Assembly (NCBI GenBank): GCA_004794655.1
Contig: SMMW01000037.1
Span: 310,001 to 374,000 of the forward strand
DNA length: 64,000 bases
Origin: Marisa cornuarietis
Taxonomy: Eukaryota > Mollusca > Gastropoda > Architaenioglossa > Ampullariidae
Direction: 5' to 3'
The notes beneath the pieces are model-generated. The model saw only the letters and a list, made by a program, of their open reading frames with translations, searched no databases and was not told the DNA's origin. Each line of letters opens with the position of its first letter. Positions within the stretch are counted from its first letter, which is position 1. The translations under genes were made by a program, and so were the position numbers. Of this stretch, positions 44,501 through 58,300 are shown one piece after another.

Positions 44501-46075
44501 CTCTCATGTGGAGAAGTGCTTCGTACAAATTCTTTAGTTTTCCCTTCCGACATCAGTCTACCGGAAATGGGGGTACAGATGATGACAGGCTATACGGCCA
44601 CTTCATTCAATTTCGCTTACTCAAAAATTTCGTTCCACTCATACAACCAAAAACAATCTTCACACGCTCAGCCACTCACTCACTCACTCACTCACTCACT
44701 CACTCACTCAAGAACCAAACCTCACGCTAGTTGTTCTTTCGCTTTGCCAACAGTGACTCCGCCACCGTCAACTTCTACCTCAACACCTACTTCAACAAGC
44801 AGGAGATGATCAACGCCATCCGTAGCATCCCCTACGACTACGGCTACACGCATACCGCGCATGCGCTGAGAAGAACACGCACCGAGATCTACAACGTCCT
44901 CAACGGCGACAGACCCAGTACGTCAACACCCCGACTGCGACTTCCCTTTCCCCTCCCAATGACGAGGGCGATAATTACAGAATTATACAAGAGCTATTGA
45001 TGATGCCTGTTGGCCCATTCTTTTATATCTTGAAGTCCTGGGTTTGATTCTTGTTGATTTTTGACTTTTTATAATAACTACATGTGTCTATTTTTCCTGA
45101 TGCTCTGGATGTCGACTATAGGATACTTTGGGGGTTGTTTTATGACATTTCTTGAACTCGACAATTGTGCTGCATAAGACTGCGTGTGGTCACGATGACG
45201 ATGAAAATACCCGGATGAGAGTAGCCGTGGTTTTTGGGAAGGGACCGACGATGACAAAGGACAAGCTCAAATACAGATGTACTTGGGGCGATAGAGAAAT
45301 GACTAATGATGACGCCGGTGACGATGTAATTGTTTGTCGTCGCTGTCGTTGTTCAGCCGTGCCCAACCTGGTGGTGATCGTGACGGATGGCGAGTCCAAC
45401 ATCAACCCGCAGGAGACGCTACCCGAGGCGGCGCGCATCAAGAGGGGAGGCACCACCATCATCACGGTCGCCGTCGGCCTGGCGTCCAACGCCGAGCTCG
45501 TCGGCCTCACCTCGCCGCCCGTCAGCGAGAACCTCATCTACGTCGATGACTACGAGGCTCTGCACCGCCTGTCCGCCGTCATTGTGGCGCCATTGTGCAC
45601 TGGTAAGCCTGTTTGAGAACCGTGGGAAACCTCACTGCTTTGCTCCTTCTTCTCCACCTCTTTATCTTTTCTTCACTCATTTCTTTCATTTGTAGCTCTG
45701 TTCCTGGTACTATAAATCCCTTGAAGTCTTCCTTGTTCCTCGTAAGCGTAGTTTGCTGACTCGGTGTCAAACATATCATCGCTTCATTTCTTGAAGATGT
45801 CAAAAGAGAGCATTTACAGATGATGCTGGCCTTGCTAAAAAAAAATCTGATTTTCTGCTTGAAGTGAACGGATGTCGATCTCTGCACTGTGCCGATGTCA
45901 ACAGTTGGGTTTTTTTCTTTCTTTCTTTTTCTGTGACGCAGATCCTAACATGTGTGAGAGGAATCCGTGCCAGAACGAGGCTGTGTGTGTTGACGGCCTT
46001 CGCTCTTACATGTGCATCTGCCAGCCAGGTTACTATGGTGACAACTGTGAGAAGCGTAAGTATCCTCACGTACGT

Positions 46076-46114
<39 letters not shown>

Positions 46115-46319
46115 TTCTTTGCGTACTTCAAACATTAGACTGTTGGAATAAATGTGTGTTTCTGCATGAACGCGACTTGAATGTGAACGCAAAGATTTGA
46201 GACTCGACATGACTTGAGAATGAAGAACTCTGAGAATTGAACCCCGATGGAACGTGAGCAAGAACAGAGCTGGCAAATAAAAGCATTAAAAAACGTTAGA
46301 AAGTTAGAAAACACACACA

Positions 46320-46362
<43 letters not shown>

Positions 46363-49300
46363 AGAGACTATGGCCTCAAGCTCAAATCGTCTAGCAAGAA
46401 TGGATGACGACGATCAGAGTTGGTTGACGATTTATTCTCTGCCCTCGTTTTCACCCCACAGGCTGCGGCCCCAAGACTGATGTCGTTTTCATCCTCGACT
46501 CGTCGTCGACGGTGGGCTGGGACACGTTCAACCGCATCAAGATGTATGCCGAGATTCTCATGCGCTCCATGAACGTCGATTCCTGCGACATCAATGTGGG
46601 CGCCATGAAGTACAGCTCCGCCGCCATGATCCAGTTCAGGTAAGGCGCTAGGGAGGGAGGGGGGTGTATCTATCTCTCGTCCACGCTTTCTCTAGCCCTC
46701 CATCTAGCTACGCCCCTCTATTTCCCTCTCTCCTTCTTTCTCTCTGTCTCTCTCTTTGTCTCTCTCTCTCTCTCTTTCTCTTTGTATGCACTTTTTTCTA
46801 GCCTTCTCTGTGGCTGCCTCTCTTCCTCCATCTCTATATCTCCTTCCCTTCCTCTACCATTCTATCTCATCTTCTCTGTCTGCTTCGCTCTTTGCTTCTG
46901 CTTTCTTTTATGTGGGTTTGTTCTGGGCTTTTTTAATTTAATTTTATTTTATTTTTACTTCGCTCTCTCTTCTTCTACCATACATTTTGTGAACCTCGTC
47001 TTTGGTTCTGCTGACATTCTTCATCTCCTTTTGAGTCAGCTCACTCTCTCTTTCTCTCTCCTCCTCCCTCCCTCAGTTTAAACTCCAGCTTTAAAAAGAA
47101 AAGGTGTGTTTTCACCTTTCTTCGTCCAGAATAAGCACTACATCATTAATTGTGTCCTGTCATCTTGGGTTCTTGCAGGCTGGGCATGTATGACAACACG
47201 GAGAGTATATCCAGTGCCATCAACTCTATCGGCTACACGCATGGCAGAGCCAACCTGGCCGACGCCCTGCGAGTCCTCAGGACTCAGATGTTCAACGGCC
47301 GCAACGGCGACCGGCCAGACGCCAAGAACGTCGCCTACCTTCTGACAGACGGCAGCAGTGAGATCAACAGGCACATCACTCTCTCCGAGGCCGACCTCAT
47401 CATTGACTCCGGCGTCAGGTTTGCTGTTTCCTTTGCTTTCTGCATCTTGTTTTTCTTCTTGTTATTCTTGTTCTTTCTGTCATTTTTTTTTACTTATTTT
47501 AGTTCGTCTTGTTTTGACTGAGTTTTTTTTCAGTGACTTTTTTTCTTTTTATTATTTTTTATGCTTCTTGTATTTTTAGGGGGTTTTTTTGTTTTTGTTT
47601 TTTGTTGTTTGTTTTGTTTTTGTTTTTTTGACGGGGAGGGGAGTTTGTTTTGATCCGATTGAGGTTTTTCCCTTCAGTAATATTTTTGTTCCTGTTTTTC
47701 CTCTTTTCTTTTTTTTTTAATCTTGTTTTCTTTTACTTCTTCTAATTTTTTTGATTTGATAGGGGGTTTTGTTTCATTCTTGGTTTTCCTTCTTTCTTTT
47801 TTCTTTGTTTTTCTCCTTCTTTTTTTCTCTGTTTTTCCTTTCTTTTTGTACTTCTTTTTCTATTTGTTTTATTTAGACTTTTGCCTCTTCTGCTCTATTT
47901 CTTCTGTATTTCTGTTGTTTGCAGCTATTTTAGGGGACGTCTGCTTTTTTTTTATTTATGTCTGCTTGTTTGCTTTGTGTTTATTGCGATTTATTTTCAT
48001 CCCCTTTTGTTTGAGGAGAAGAATAATTAACATAGGTTTGAATGTTTTTACTTCGAATAACATTGAGTACAGAGTGTAGCTGCATGCAAAATGCTACTTA
48101 GTGACGTGGCGCTCCGTGAAGTGCTCCCTCCCTTTACTGCTCCCTCTCCTTACTACTCCCATCCTTTACTGCTCCCTCTCTTTACTGCTCCCATCCTTTA
48201 CTGCTCCCTCTCTTTACTGCTCCTTCCTTTACTGCTCCCTCTCCTTACTGCTCCTTCCTTTACTGCTCCCTCTCCTTACTGCTCCCTCCCTTTACTGCTC
48301 CCTCTCCTTAGTGCTCCCTTCCTTTACTGCTCCCTCCCTTTACTGCTCCCTCCCTTTACTGCGGGCGCCAACTGTCTGTCTGATGATGTCGCTGTGGGTG
48401 TCCGACAGGTTGATTCCCCTGGTCGTTACCGCACGCGAGCGGGAGGAGGTGGACCAGGTGGAGCAGATCGCCAGCGCGCAGGGCATGCAGCTACTCTCCA
48501 TTGAGAGCGAGACCCGGCTGCAGGAGATGAGCGACCAGGTTCTACAGGCCATGTTCGACCGTAAGTTTGTCTCCTCCTCTTCGATGTTATTTAAATAAAC
48601 GATTAAATGTAAAGTGTAGATGTGTTGTCCTCCCGCACCCCGAGGTGGATTTACTTGGACCCACGAAATGAGTCTCGTCGTTCAACTGTTAGTGCAAAGA
48701 AAATTTTTTAAAGGTCCACCGGGGTTCAATTATTTGTCTTCTTCTTCTACCCTTTCCTTTCTCGAGATACAAGCGTACAAACATCCATTCACAGAAAGAG
48801 GTTAAATCGGGTAGTCATGAATGTCCACTGTTAGCCTGATTAGCATTTGATCCCAGTGCTCCCGTTGGTTGTAGCCTTAACAACATCATCGTATCAATGT
48901 ACATTGTTGATGTTAGTGTCTGTATCTCGAGATAAAAGAAGGGGTGAAGGGAGAGTATACTTGTGCTGATCATGTTTTGGTCATTTAGTAGATCTTTAGG
49001 AACTATCATCGTAGGTTTCATCACCTTTTAAGCTGTGGCTTTTCATGTTCATAGCCATCACTCAATTGTAAAGTGTGTTTTAAATTTTAATGATATTCCC
49101 TTCGAATTTTCTAGTATCATGTTTCACAGAGTATTAACAGCATTTAATGTTAGTATTGAGGTATATTTATATAGGTGGTTTATGAGAAAATTGAGTTCTG
49201 CCTCTGACCAACTCAATTTTTCCGAAATTCCAAACATCTTCCTTGCCATTGTTTGCTAAACTAATTTCATCCACCATTTTAATTCCTTGCATAAACAGGT

Positions 49301-52300
49301 GAAGGAGAGGGTAATGTTGAAACCACCTTTCATTTTCATTGATTCTCACATCGACTTTTTTGCGGCTAATGTTTCTCGATGATCTTTTCTCTTCTAGACA
49401 ACAGCATTGACATTTTCTTCTTTCACACATTTTATTTTGCTTCTGTATGACCTGTCCTGCTGGCGATTCGTTCACAGTGCGTGCGTGCGTGCGTGCGTGA
49501 GAGGGAGGGAGGTAGAGCCGTCCCGTGCAAACCCCGAACTACTTCATTAATCCTGGGAACGAGTGTGTTCCTGCAAACTTTCCTTTTCATATTCTCCCAC
49601 CCAGAGTGTTTGCACTCCCGCCTGTGGCTGAGACCAATGAATCCGAGTCCAAAGAATCGCCAGCATTTCAAGTCATAGCAGGATTAACATCTCCATCCTT
49701 CTCTTCCGCTCAAGCACAGTAGATACTCCCTATTCAGAAAAACTCGAAGGTTAACTCTTTGTGACTGGAAAATGAAACTTTTAAACCACCCAAAATGATC
49801 GACAGAAGGCGCATAAACGATGTGTTAGCCTCCTTCCAGCCCCATGATCCGATCCAAGTTTTAGCTCTCGACAAACTTTAGGAATAAGTAGAGTGCATCA
49901 GAAGATGTTTTCTTATAGCAGGGAGTATTTATCTGCTTGAAGAGCTCTCTTTTTCTCCATTCTCTTCGGGATTTGAATTCACCACCAGAGCATGGCATAA
50001 GAGGATTTACATTGAGTATAGTGATCACCATGGCAAGTGGATTGAAGAATGGTTTGACAGGGTCAAATACCAACTTTCTGACTCTAGCTATGGAGGCATG
50101 TTACACGTTTGCACCTCGTGGTTCTTGAAGACATCTTTCCTTCAATGGCTCACTTTCTCGTAACACTCTTAATAACCCATGACAGTTGTGTCCAGTACAG
50201 CGAGCATTCGGCATTGTCACTCACAATGCATGTGTGAAACGGAATGAAAGACCAGACACTGGAGTTCTTCTCTTTATGTTGACAGATATTTTTGTTTTGT
50301 TTTGTTGTTGTTGTTGTTGTTGTTGTTTGTTTGTTTGTTTTTTTGCTTTGAACTTTGGTTTTTCGTTTTTGTTTATTTGGTGGTTGGTGCTTTAGAATGT
50401 GTTGTTTTGCCAGAGATTTTCTCCCTACCCCCCCCCCAACCTGCCCAGTATCGTTGTCGATTGTGTTTGTAACATTCTACTAGGTTCTGAATTAAGAGGG
50501 GGAGGTATGGGCGTGATAACAGTCGAAAAGCTGCGGAAATACAGTAATTTGCACAAAAGACCTGACACCTTGCTGTCTAAGGGCACAATGGGCAGAAGTC
50601 CCTGACGAGGTCTGCAAGCATAAGGCCCAGTGAGTAAACTCAGCTGTGTGACTCAGAGTCAAATCCTCAGGGCCTGGACTTTCAAGCTCGAGATGCTAGT
50701 GTTCTGTGTTCTAGTCCCCTCAGTGGCACAGCCCAAGAAAGTGATAATAAGGCTGGACAGGGTGTTCGCTGTCTGCAGCTTGGGGGTAGCCTCGTCAATG
50801 CTCGGTCTTTGGCGTCGCATAGCAACTTGTGTTAATGCGTGTGTACGTGTGTATATATATATATAGGTGTCGCCTAACACAATCGTGTGGATGCGTGCGT
50901 GCGTGTCTCTTTGCGCATGAACAGTCGTTATTTGAGGATAAAACTCGCTCTATGCCATCGTGGGAGAACGCAAGCGCGCATGTGTGAGCGAGAGCGTGCT
51001 TACAGGAGCTGTATGTGCATGGTGTGTTTCTTTTCATTGTGTGTGCATGCGTGCATTTTTGTTATGCATTATTTGAGGGCCTGAGCGAAAATTTCTGCAT
51101 GCGCGCGCATGAGTGTATGTATGGGTGAACAAGCACGCGCGAGGAAGAGTGTGGTACGTGCGTGCGTGCGTGCGTGCGTGTGGGGGGGTGCACGCATGCA
51201 TGCGAGAGAGAAAGAGAGAGAGTGCGCCCATACATGTGTGTATCCAGTACAGCATGATTGTTTCTTACAACACCCCTAACTCAAAATGCATGAGTAGGAA
51301 GGTCTGACGGTCACATGACCCTCTTTGTCGTGACATTTCCAAAAACAACTTCGTAACTGCTCGTGACGAGATAGAATTTAACACTCTAACGAAAAACTTG
51401 ACAACCTGATAGAACTTTGAACACTCAGCACTTGGCACCGTGATGCATTTCGTCTCGCCCACACTCTAACTATGGTCACCTTTTCTTGAGGCTTTCTGTG
51501 ATCGGCTGACTGACTGGCTGAATGAGTGACTTGGTATGGGTGGTGCTTTGAAACATCTGGGCTCGCCTACATTATAGGTTTGATGCTGCCATCTTTAGAA
51601 ACGACTGCACTTTCCATACTTAGCTTCGAGGGACGCAGCTGGAAACAGTCCCGCGAGAGCAACATTCATGTCTGATCTTGAATTTTGTTAGATTGTATTT
51701 CACGCGAGTGTACATAAATGTTTGTGGGCATGAGTTTGTGGCTGTGTGCGTGCGTGCATGTATGCTCACGTGTGTGTTTGTGTGTGTGCTCACGTGTGTG
51801 TGTTTGTGTGTTTGTGTGAGAGAGAGAGAGTGAACGTGTGCGTGCATTAATATGAAGATGATGCCCATGTGTGGAAGTCAAAACCTGAGTAACTTCTTTT
51901 TAATTAGGAATCCATCTCACCTTTACATCAATGTAGTGAAATCCAAACTGGCTCATTCAGTTGTTGTTTTGACCATATGACTGTTTCCTGGACAGTTGCC
52001 ACTGACTGCTAGATTAGTATTTTTAATATGAATAGCTGTTGTGAAATTGGATGTTGTGATAAGGTATAAATATTCAGCATACTTTATAGTGCAGATAGTG
52101 ACCTCATGTTCGCCGTTACAGTCTAGCAGAGAAAGCTTATGGAGAAGCAATATTAAGTCTAAATTAAGGTCAGGGGTTAATTTAATACAGTTTGTACGTT
52201 GTGTGGCTGTGCAGGTGAGAACAGGTGCACACCTAGCCCATGCCAGAACGGCGGATCCTGCATCAACGAACCGCTCGGCTACAGGTGCGAGTGCGCCGCT

Positions 52301-55300
52301 GGATTCACGGGAGACAACTGCGAACAAGGTTAGTGGCTGCTTCATTTTCTTGTAGTTGAAGGTATCACGCTTCGTGGTATTACTTCATTGTGATATTCCT
52401 TCGCTGTTTACAACCATGCGATTGTCACTGCAGTTATGAGTGCCAACACCTTCGACAGGTGCACACAATCACAGACATACGACCGCTCACGCACGCACGC
52501 ACGCACGCACAAGCGCACGAAAACTACTCAAGAGACTGTCGACAGGAGGGTGAGCTCTGGTACCTGGTGGTTGTTAGGTCGCGAAGCAGTCAGCCAAAGC
52601 CATTGCTAGCCACTTATTGTGAGCCCAACGCCCATAACGAATGAACAGCTGGCAGAGACATCTTCGCGTTAATTTCTAGAACGAGGCTTATGCAAACGAT
52701 CTTCCGGTTTCGCTCATAAAACGAAGAGAAAGTCCAGATGATGCGAGATCTTTCATTTGGGGTTGACGAAGGTTCATAATCTCAAACTTTATGGCCTACT
52801 GCGTTTTTGATTTGTGACTCTATGACAAGGCAGTAGGAGTGAAGGTCGACAAACTTACTGAAAGAATTTGTTGACATGAAGAATTTCGATGCAGTCCATT
52901 TTGGAGATGGTGTGGTTCAGCAGTTGTCAGGATATGTACTTGTGCTGGCGATGGCTTCGAGTGCGCAGGCGCAGGGGTCAACAGGTCGTATCCGCCATAT
53001 GCAAAAACTCACAAAACATAAAATCATGAGAACACTAAATAGTCCTTGATATCATCATCATCATCATCATCATCCCTTGCTTCTCCTCGAGGAGCATAGG
53101 GCCGCATGTTCTTGATATGGTGAAGCATAAATGTTAATGTTGACTATATGAGTAGACAGTAGTCACATCAAAATAAGAAGACCTGTTGACCCTGCGCCTG
53201 CGCACTCGAATCCATCTCGAGCGCCAGTGTCGGCAGACTCCCATCAGTCCTGTTTAGGTACTGTCTGTAATGCACCTGGTTCTTGTCTAGTGTCTGTGTA
53301 AACATCACAAGACCGTAGTCTGACTGCGATCATGTGTTTTCTGTTGGAGCAGAATGCAGTGCGCAGGCGGATGTAGTCTTCCTGGTGGACTCCTCGCGCT
53401 ACAACTCACGTGACTCCATGCGCGCCATCAAGCGGTTCGCGCGGGACATCGTCAAGCGCATGGCCTTCAGGGGGGGCAACTTCCGAGTCGGGGTGGTCTC
53501 TTTTGGCGCCAACGCACAGACCTTGCTGACATTTTCTGAAGGAGACGACAAGCGAGCGGTGAAGACTGTGATCGGCAGCATCAGGTTAGTAGAGGACAGA
53601 GGAAGACACAAAATAAAATATGTGAGATTAAGCATCCTAACAAATGATTCTTTATACATCCGGGGCTTCGTGAGAGAGAGAGAGAGGATATGGTTTAAAC
53701 TTTAAAGCCATGAAAAAAGAACAGGCTAAACAAACGCAATCCTACACAGCTGCCTAATGTTGTCTCACATAGACTTTGTTTCTCGGAAAAAGATTTTGTT
53801 ATTTATTAAAAAAATTTATCTTGACATGATAGACGGCTTCCTTTAAGGGCAATTACTCTGGTTGCAGGTCTCTCTCCGGCGACCCTAACCTGAACATAGC
53901 GGTCCAGCGGGTGGACGTTGACATAATCGGACGACTGGGCGACCGCGAGTCTGTGCCCAACTACCTCGTCATCATCACCACCAGTGTGGGCCCCGACGCC
54001 GTGGATGCCATCAACACTCTCAAGAGGAAAGGCACGAAGGTCATCGGCGTGGGTAAGGAGATAGTGACCCTTACCCCTCCCTCTTTCGTGCCAGCCCCTC
54101 CCCTCAGAAAAGAAACAAATACACTCTGATATGGTTTAGGGAGTCAGGGTAGAATAGTCCTCAACAGTTTGTGTTTACTAGAGTACACGGAAGCTTAGGT
54201 AGGTTTACTCAAAAGTGGAAGGGATTTTTTTCTGTTTGAACTATAAAAACACAAGACATACTTTGCCTGAAACCGAACAGCTTGTACTTTAAACTGCCCA
54301 CGGTGACAGTCTATATTTAGCGCCTCCCACACCAACGGTCCACACTTAACACACGCTCCACAGTAACAGTCCATGTTGAGCTCATCGTCTAGTCAAGGTC
54401 TAGATTTTGCTCTTCTCTCTGTTGTGACACTGTGACGAACGCTTATTTAAGTACAGTTTCACACTTGTTGCTCCCCGCAGGCATCGACCTGTCCAACTCG
54501 GACAGGATGTACATGGAATCCGCCGTCTCTCAGCCGACCAAAGACATGATGTTCCTCGTACCCGACGCCGTCAACCTGGAGTCCCTCACCAACGACTTCG
54601 TCAACTTCGTGTGCGAAGGCGAGTGCTGGGTGTTCATATCGCCAGGAGTGCTGCTGAAGGGCAGATACTCTGGTGGATCCCTTCACGGGTCTGCAGGAAA
54701 TTCATTTTTCATTGTGGCATTATAGCAGTGCGGGTCAAAGGTCACATAACTGACGTCTTTTCATTGGTGCAGAAAGGTTAGACCATGGACTTGTATTACT
54801 GGACTGCTTGCAGACGATTTTTGTCAGTGAAGTCATAGAACGAGGCTTTGGACGAAAAAGCTTCCGGTTTAGTCACGTTTCAGTTTAAGTACTAGAACGA
54901 GGCTGTGAACGACAAAGCTGCCGGTTTATTCACATTCATTGTTAAGGCTCGCCGAGACTAACAGCGGAGAACTTCGCAAGAGGCTCAACGTTGGTCTCGG
55001 CAGACAGACAGCAGTCCACCTATACACGTCCGTGGTTAGACAGTTGACATACTCTGTCGGGAACTTGCTAGAAAGGTTAGGTGTTTGAGATATTAATTAC
55101 GATACACACTAAATTGTAACTTTTTCGTTACAAATTTAGATGGTCGACATGTCAGGTATGTTAGAATAGTTAGATGGTATTCTGGTGAATTCTAAGAAGG
55201 TTGGATGGTGGACACTGCTAGATGGTGGGTATATGCTATGAAAATACTAAGTGGATCTGCTTATGGGTCTTTATTTTTGAGTTTACAACTATAAAGGACA

Positions 55301-58300
55301 TTATTAATGCCCTGTGTGTGCGAATAGTAAAAGTTTTTGGATTTTTAAAGGAACCTAAAAGGATTAAGACTGTCACCATGTTTTCCACAGAGGTACCCAA
55401 AAGTAAGCTGTCTTTAGTGAAATTGCAGTGACGGTGACTGATAAAAAGAAGGTTCATAACGATCATGCAAACACTCTGAGGTGTCACTAGTTTCTGTGAC
55501 ACTAAAACACTAAATCTCCCCCGGTGTGGTAGGAGGGAGGTATGCCTGACACACAGTGTTATTAAAGCTACGAGGGGGGTGTTGGACAACAGGTTATCAT
55601 ACGGGTGGTGTTGATTTCTTTCTTGTGTTTCTAGAGAAGAACTTGTGCGCCGAGAACCCATGTCGCAACGGCGGCGAGTGTGTCAACGGCGACAAGGACT
55701 ACGTCTGCGAGTGTCGACGTGGCTTTGCCGGCAAAAACTGCGAAAGGAGTAAGACACATTGATAAACACCCTGTGACAAACTTGACAGCTTCACCAAAAA
55801 AAACAAACCTTCAACCCACAAGCAAAGACTGCGATTTCTATCAAACTGTCTCAAAACATATTGCAGTCCGTTATGTTTTCCGAGTTTTCTTTACAAAATA
55901 TTTATGTATTCTATGGATCTCGATGTGTTATGGATGAAATAACTTTTACTTGGGGATAAAATTTGTAGCACGCCTGGGCAGCTTTAATCCTTCTCAAGGA
56001 ATTTCTTGCTTTCAGCGTGTTCGGACCGTGCTGATATTGTCTTCTTACTGGACATGAGTGGCAGTGTGGGGTACGACAACTTCCGCAGGGTAGGCGAACC
56101 ACTACGTTAGATATGTGTGTGTATATATATATATAACAGAATATTTGAAAAAAGCCATGAAAAAATATTTAAAATATGCAGGTAGCTGTGACCTCTGACC
56201 TCGGACATCTGAAATGCGCACAAAATCGTGACTTTTTACTCTCTCACTAATCTTCATCTTCTTATTAACTGCAGTCGTACCCGGGGTGCAGGCTACAGGT
56301 CGTGTCTCTTCTTACCTTTCTGTCCTTCCTGTACTCGTCGTGCAGGTGAAGGATTACGTCTACTACATGGTGGAGAACTTTAACATCGGTCCCGACGCCA
56401 CTCAGGTGGGCGTGGCTACATTCAGCCAGAACGCGCGTGCACAGTTCTACCTGGACGAGTTCCGGGACAAGCGGAAGCTGCAGAACGCCATCTCTGCCAT
56501 CGGCTACGAGTACGGCAACACTAACACTGCCGCGGGCCTGAAGCTGGTGCGGGCGGGCATGTTCTCTGGTCGCCGTGGTGACAGAGCCGGAATACCGGAC
56601 TACGGTAAGAATATACAGATATTATACAGTATTAGTATGGTACGTAAGAATATACAGCTATACAATATTAGTATGGTACGTAAGAATATACAGCTATACA
56701 ATATTAGTATGGTACGTAAGAATATACAGCTATTATACAATATTAGTATGGTACGTAAGAATATACAGCTATTATACAGTATTAGTATGGTACGTAAGAA
56801 TATACAGCTATACAATATTAGTATGGTACGTAAGAATATACAGCTATTATACAGTATTAGTATGGTACGTAAGAATATACAGCTATACAATATTAGTATG
56901 GTACGTAAGAATATACAGCTATTATACAGTATTAGTATGGTATTGTAAGAATATACAGCTATACAATATTAGTATGGTACGTAAGAATATACAGCTATTA
57001 TACAGTATTAGTATAATGTATGAGTAGCATTATACAGCTATGGGAAGAATTGACTTCTCCGAGCCCCCACTTCACAGCAAAGATAAGAAAAAAAATTTGA
57101 GTAATACACGGTTATGGTAAGCGTATACGGATTCAAGCACAGCTGAAATACCTATAGCAATAACACACAGCTGGGATTACATAACAAACACCTTTGGTAA
57201 GAATAAACCACTGGAAGCTCGAATATTTCACACCTATGGTAATAATTATCAAGTTTACGATGATCACTGAACGGTGAATCATTCGGCTGTTCTTCGTTCC
57301 TCGCGCAGCCATCGTCATTACTGATGGTCTGTCCAACGTGAACGCGGAGCAGACGATACCGGAAGCTGAGCTGGCGCGCAAACAAGGCATCCACATCTTC
57401 GCCATCGGCGTCGGTATATCGGACCCGTGGGAGCTGCGTGCCATCGCCTCAGAACCCGCCGACAACAACGCCTTCGTCCTCAACCAGTTCTCGGACCTGT
57501 GGAACATCTCCTCGCAGCTCATCGACGCCACGTGCAAAGGTTTGGCATGATGATCACCAGCATCTCCACACAGGGGGGTGGGGGGAGAAGTGCGATTACA
57601 TCTCGAACAGGTGCGACTAAGTTTTGCAAAGGTGCGATTATCAGAGACAGGCAGACAGGCAGGCAGAAAGAAGTATCGTTTCCCACGCAAGCAAACAGAC
57701 AGAGTGACTAGTAAACAGACAGACAGGAAAAGCAATGGATGACTGAGATAACATGAATGGTAAATATGTTAGCACTCCTCGCAAATCGTAACGACTTTAT
57801 GATGTTAAAACTTTGGACAAGATCAAAGGCTGTTTTAATTTTAGCCTACTTCGCGAATGGTAAATATGTTAGTACTCTTTGTAAATGAGTTGTGATGCCA
57901 GTACTGTTAACAAATGTTAAAGCATATTGCATGCTGTGATACTAGTACTCCTCGCGGGTGGTAAGAATGATGTTAACACTTTTCGCGAATGTTAAGGGTT
58001 TTGTGATGTTAGTACTCTTTATGAATGATAGATAGGATGCTGTGATGTTATTACTCATCGCAAATGGTCAGAATGTGATTATGTTAGCTTTCTACGTGAA
58101 TGTTAAGGGTGTTGTGATGCTGGTACACATTACGACTGGTAACGATGCTATGATCTTAGTACTCTTCGGAAATCACAAGATTATTCCTGAGACAAAACGC
58201 ATTTGTAGAGACAGTGAGAGGTTTAAGGAAAGGAGAAATTTTGAGAGAGAGAGAGATTTTTCTTTCGGACAGTCTCCAGCTTATGACCTCAATGCTGTGT

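Noticed and set aside
47419..48079. Phe-rich 'membrane-like' frames in T-rich intron sequence
   Set aside because: T-rich composition alone gives Phe and Leu runs; there is no splice or domain evidence.
48091..48598. Leu/Ser/Pro-rich frames across the minisatellite
   Set aside because: They are translations of a CT-rich tandem repeat; only the part from 48409 is supported by domain alignment.
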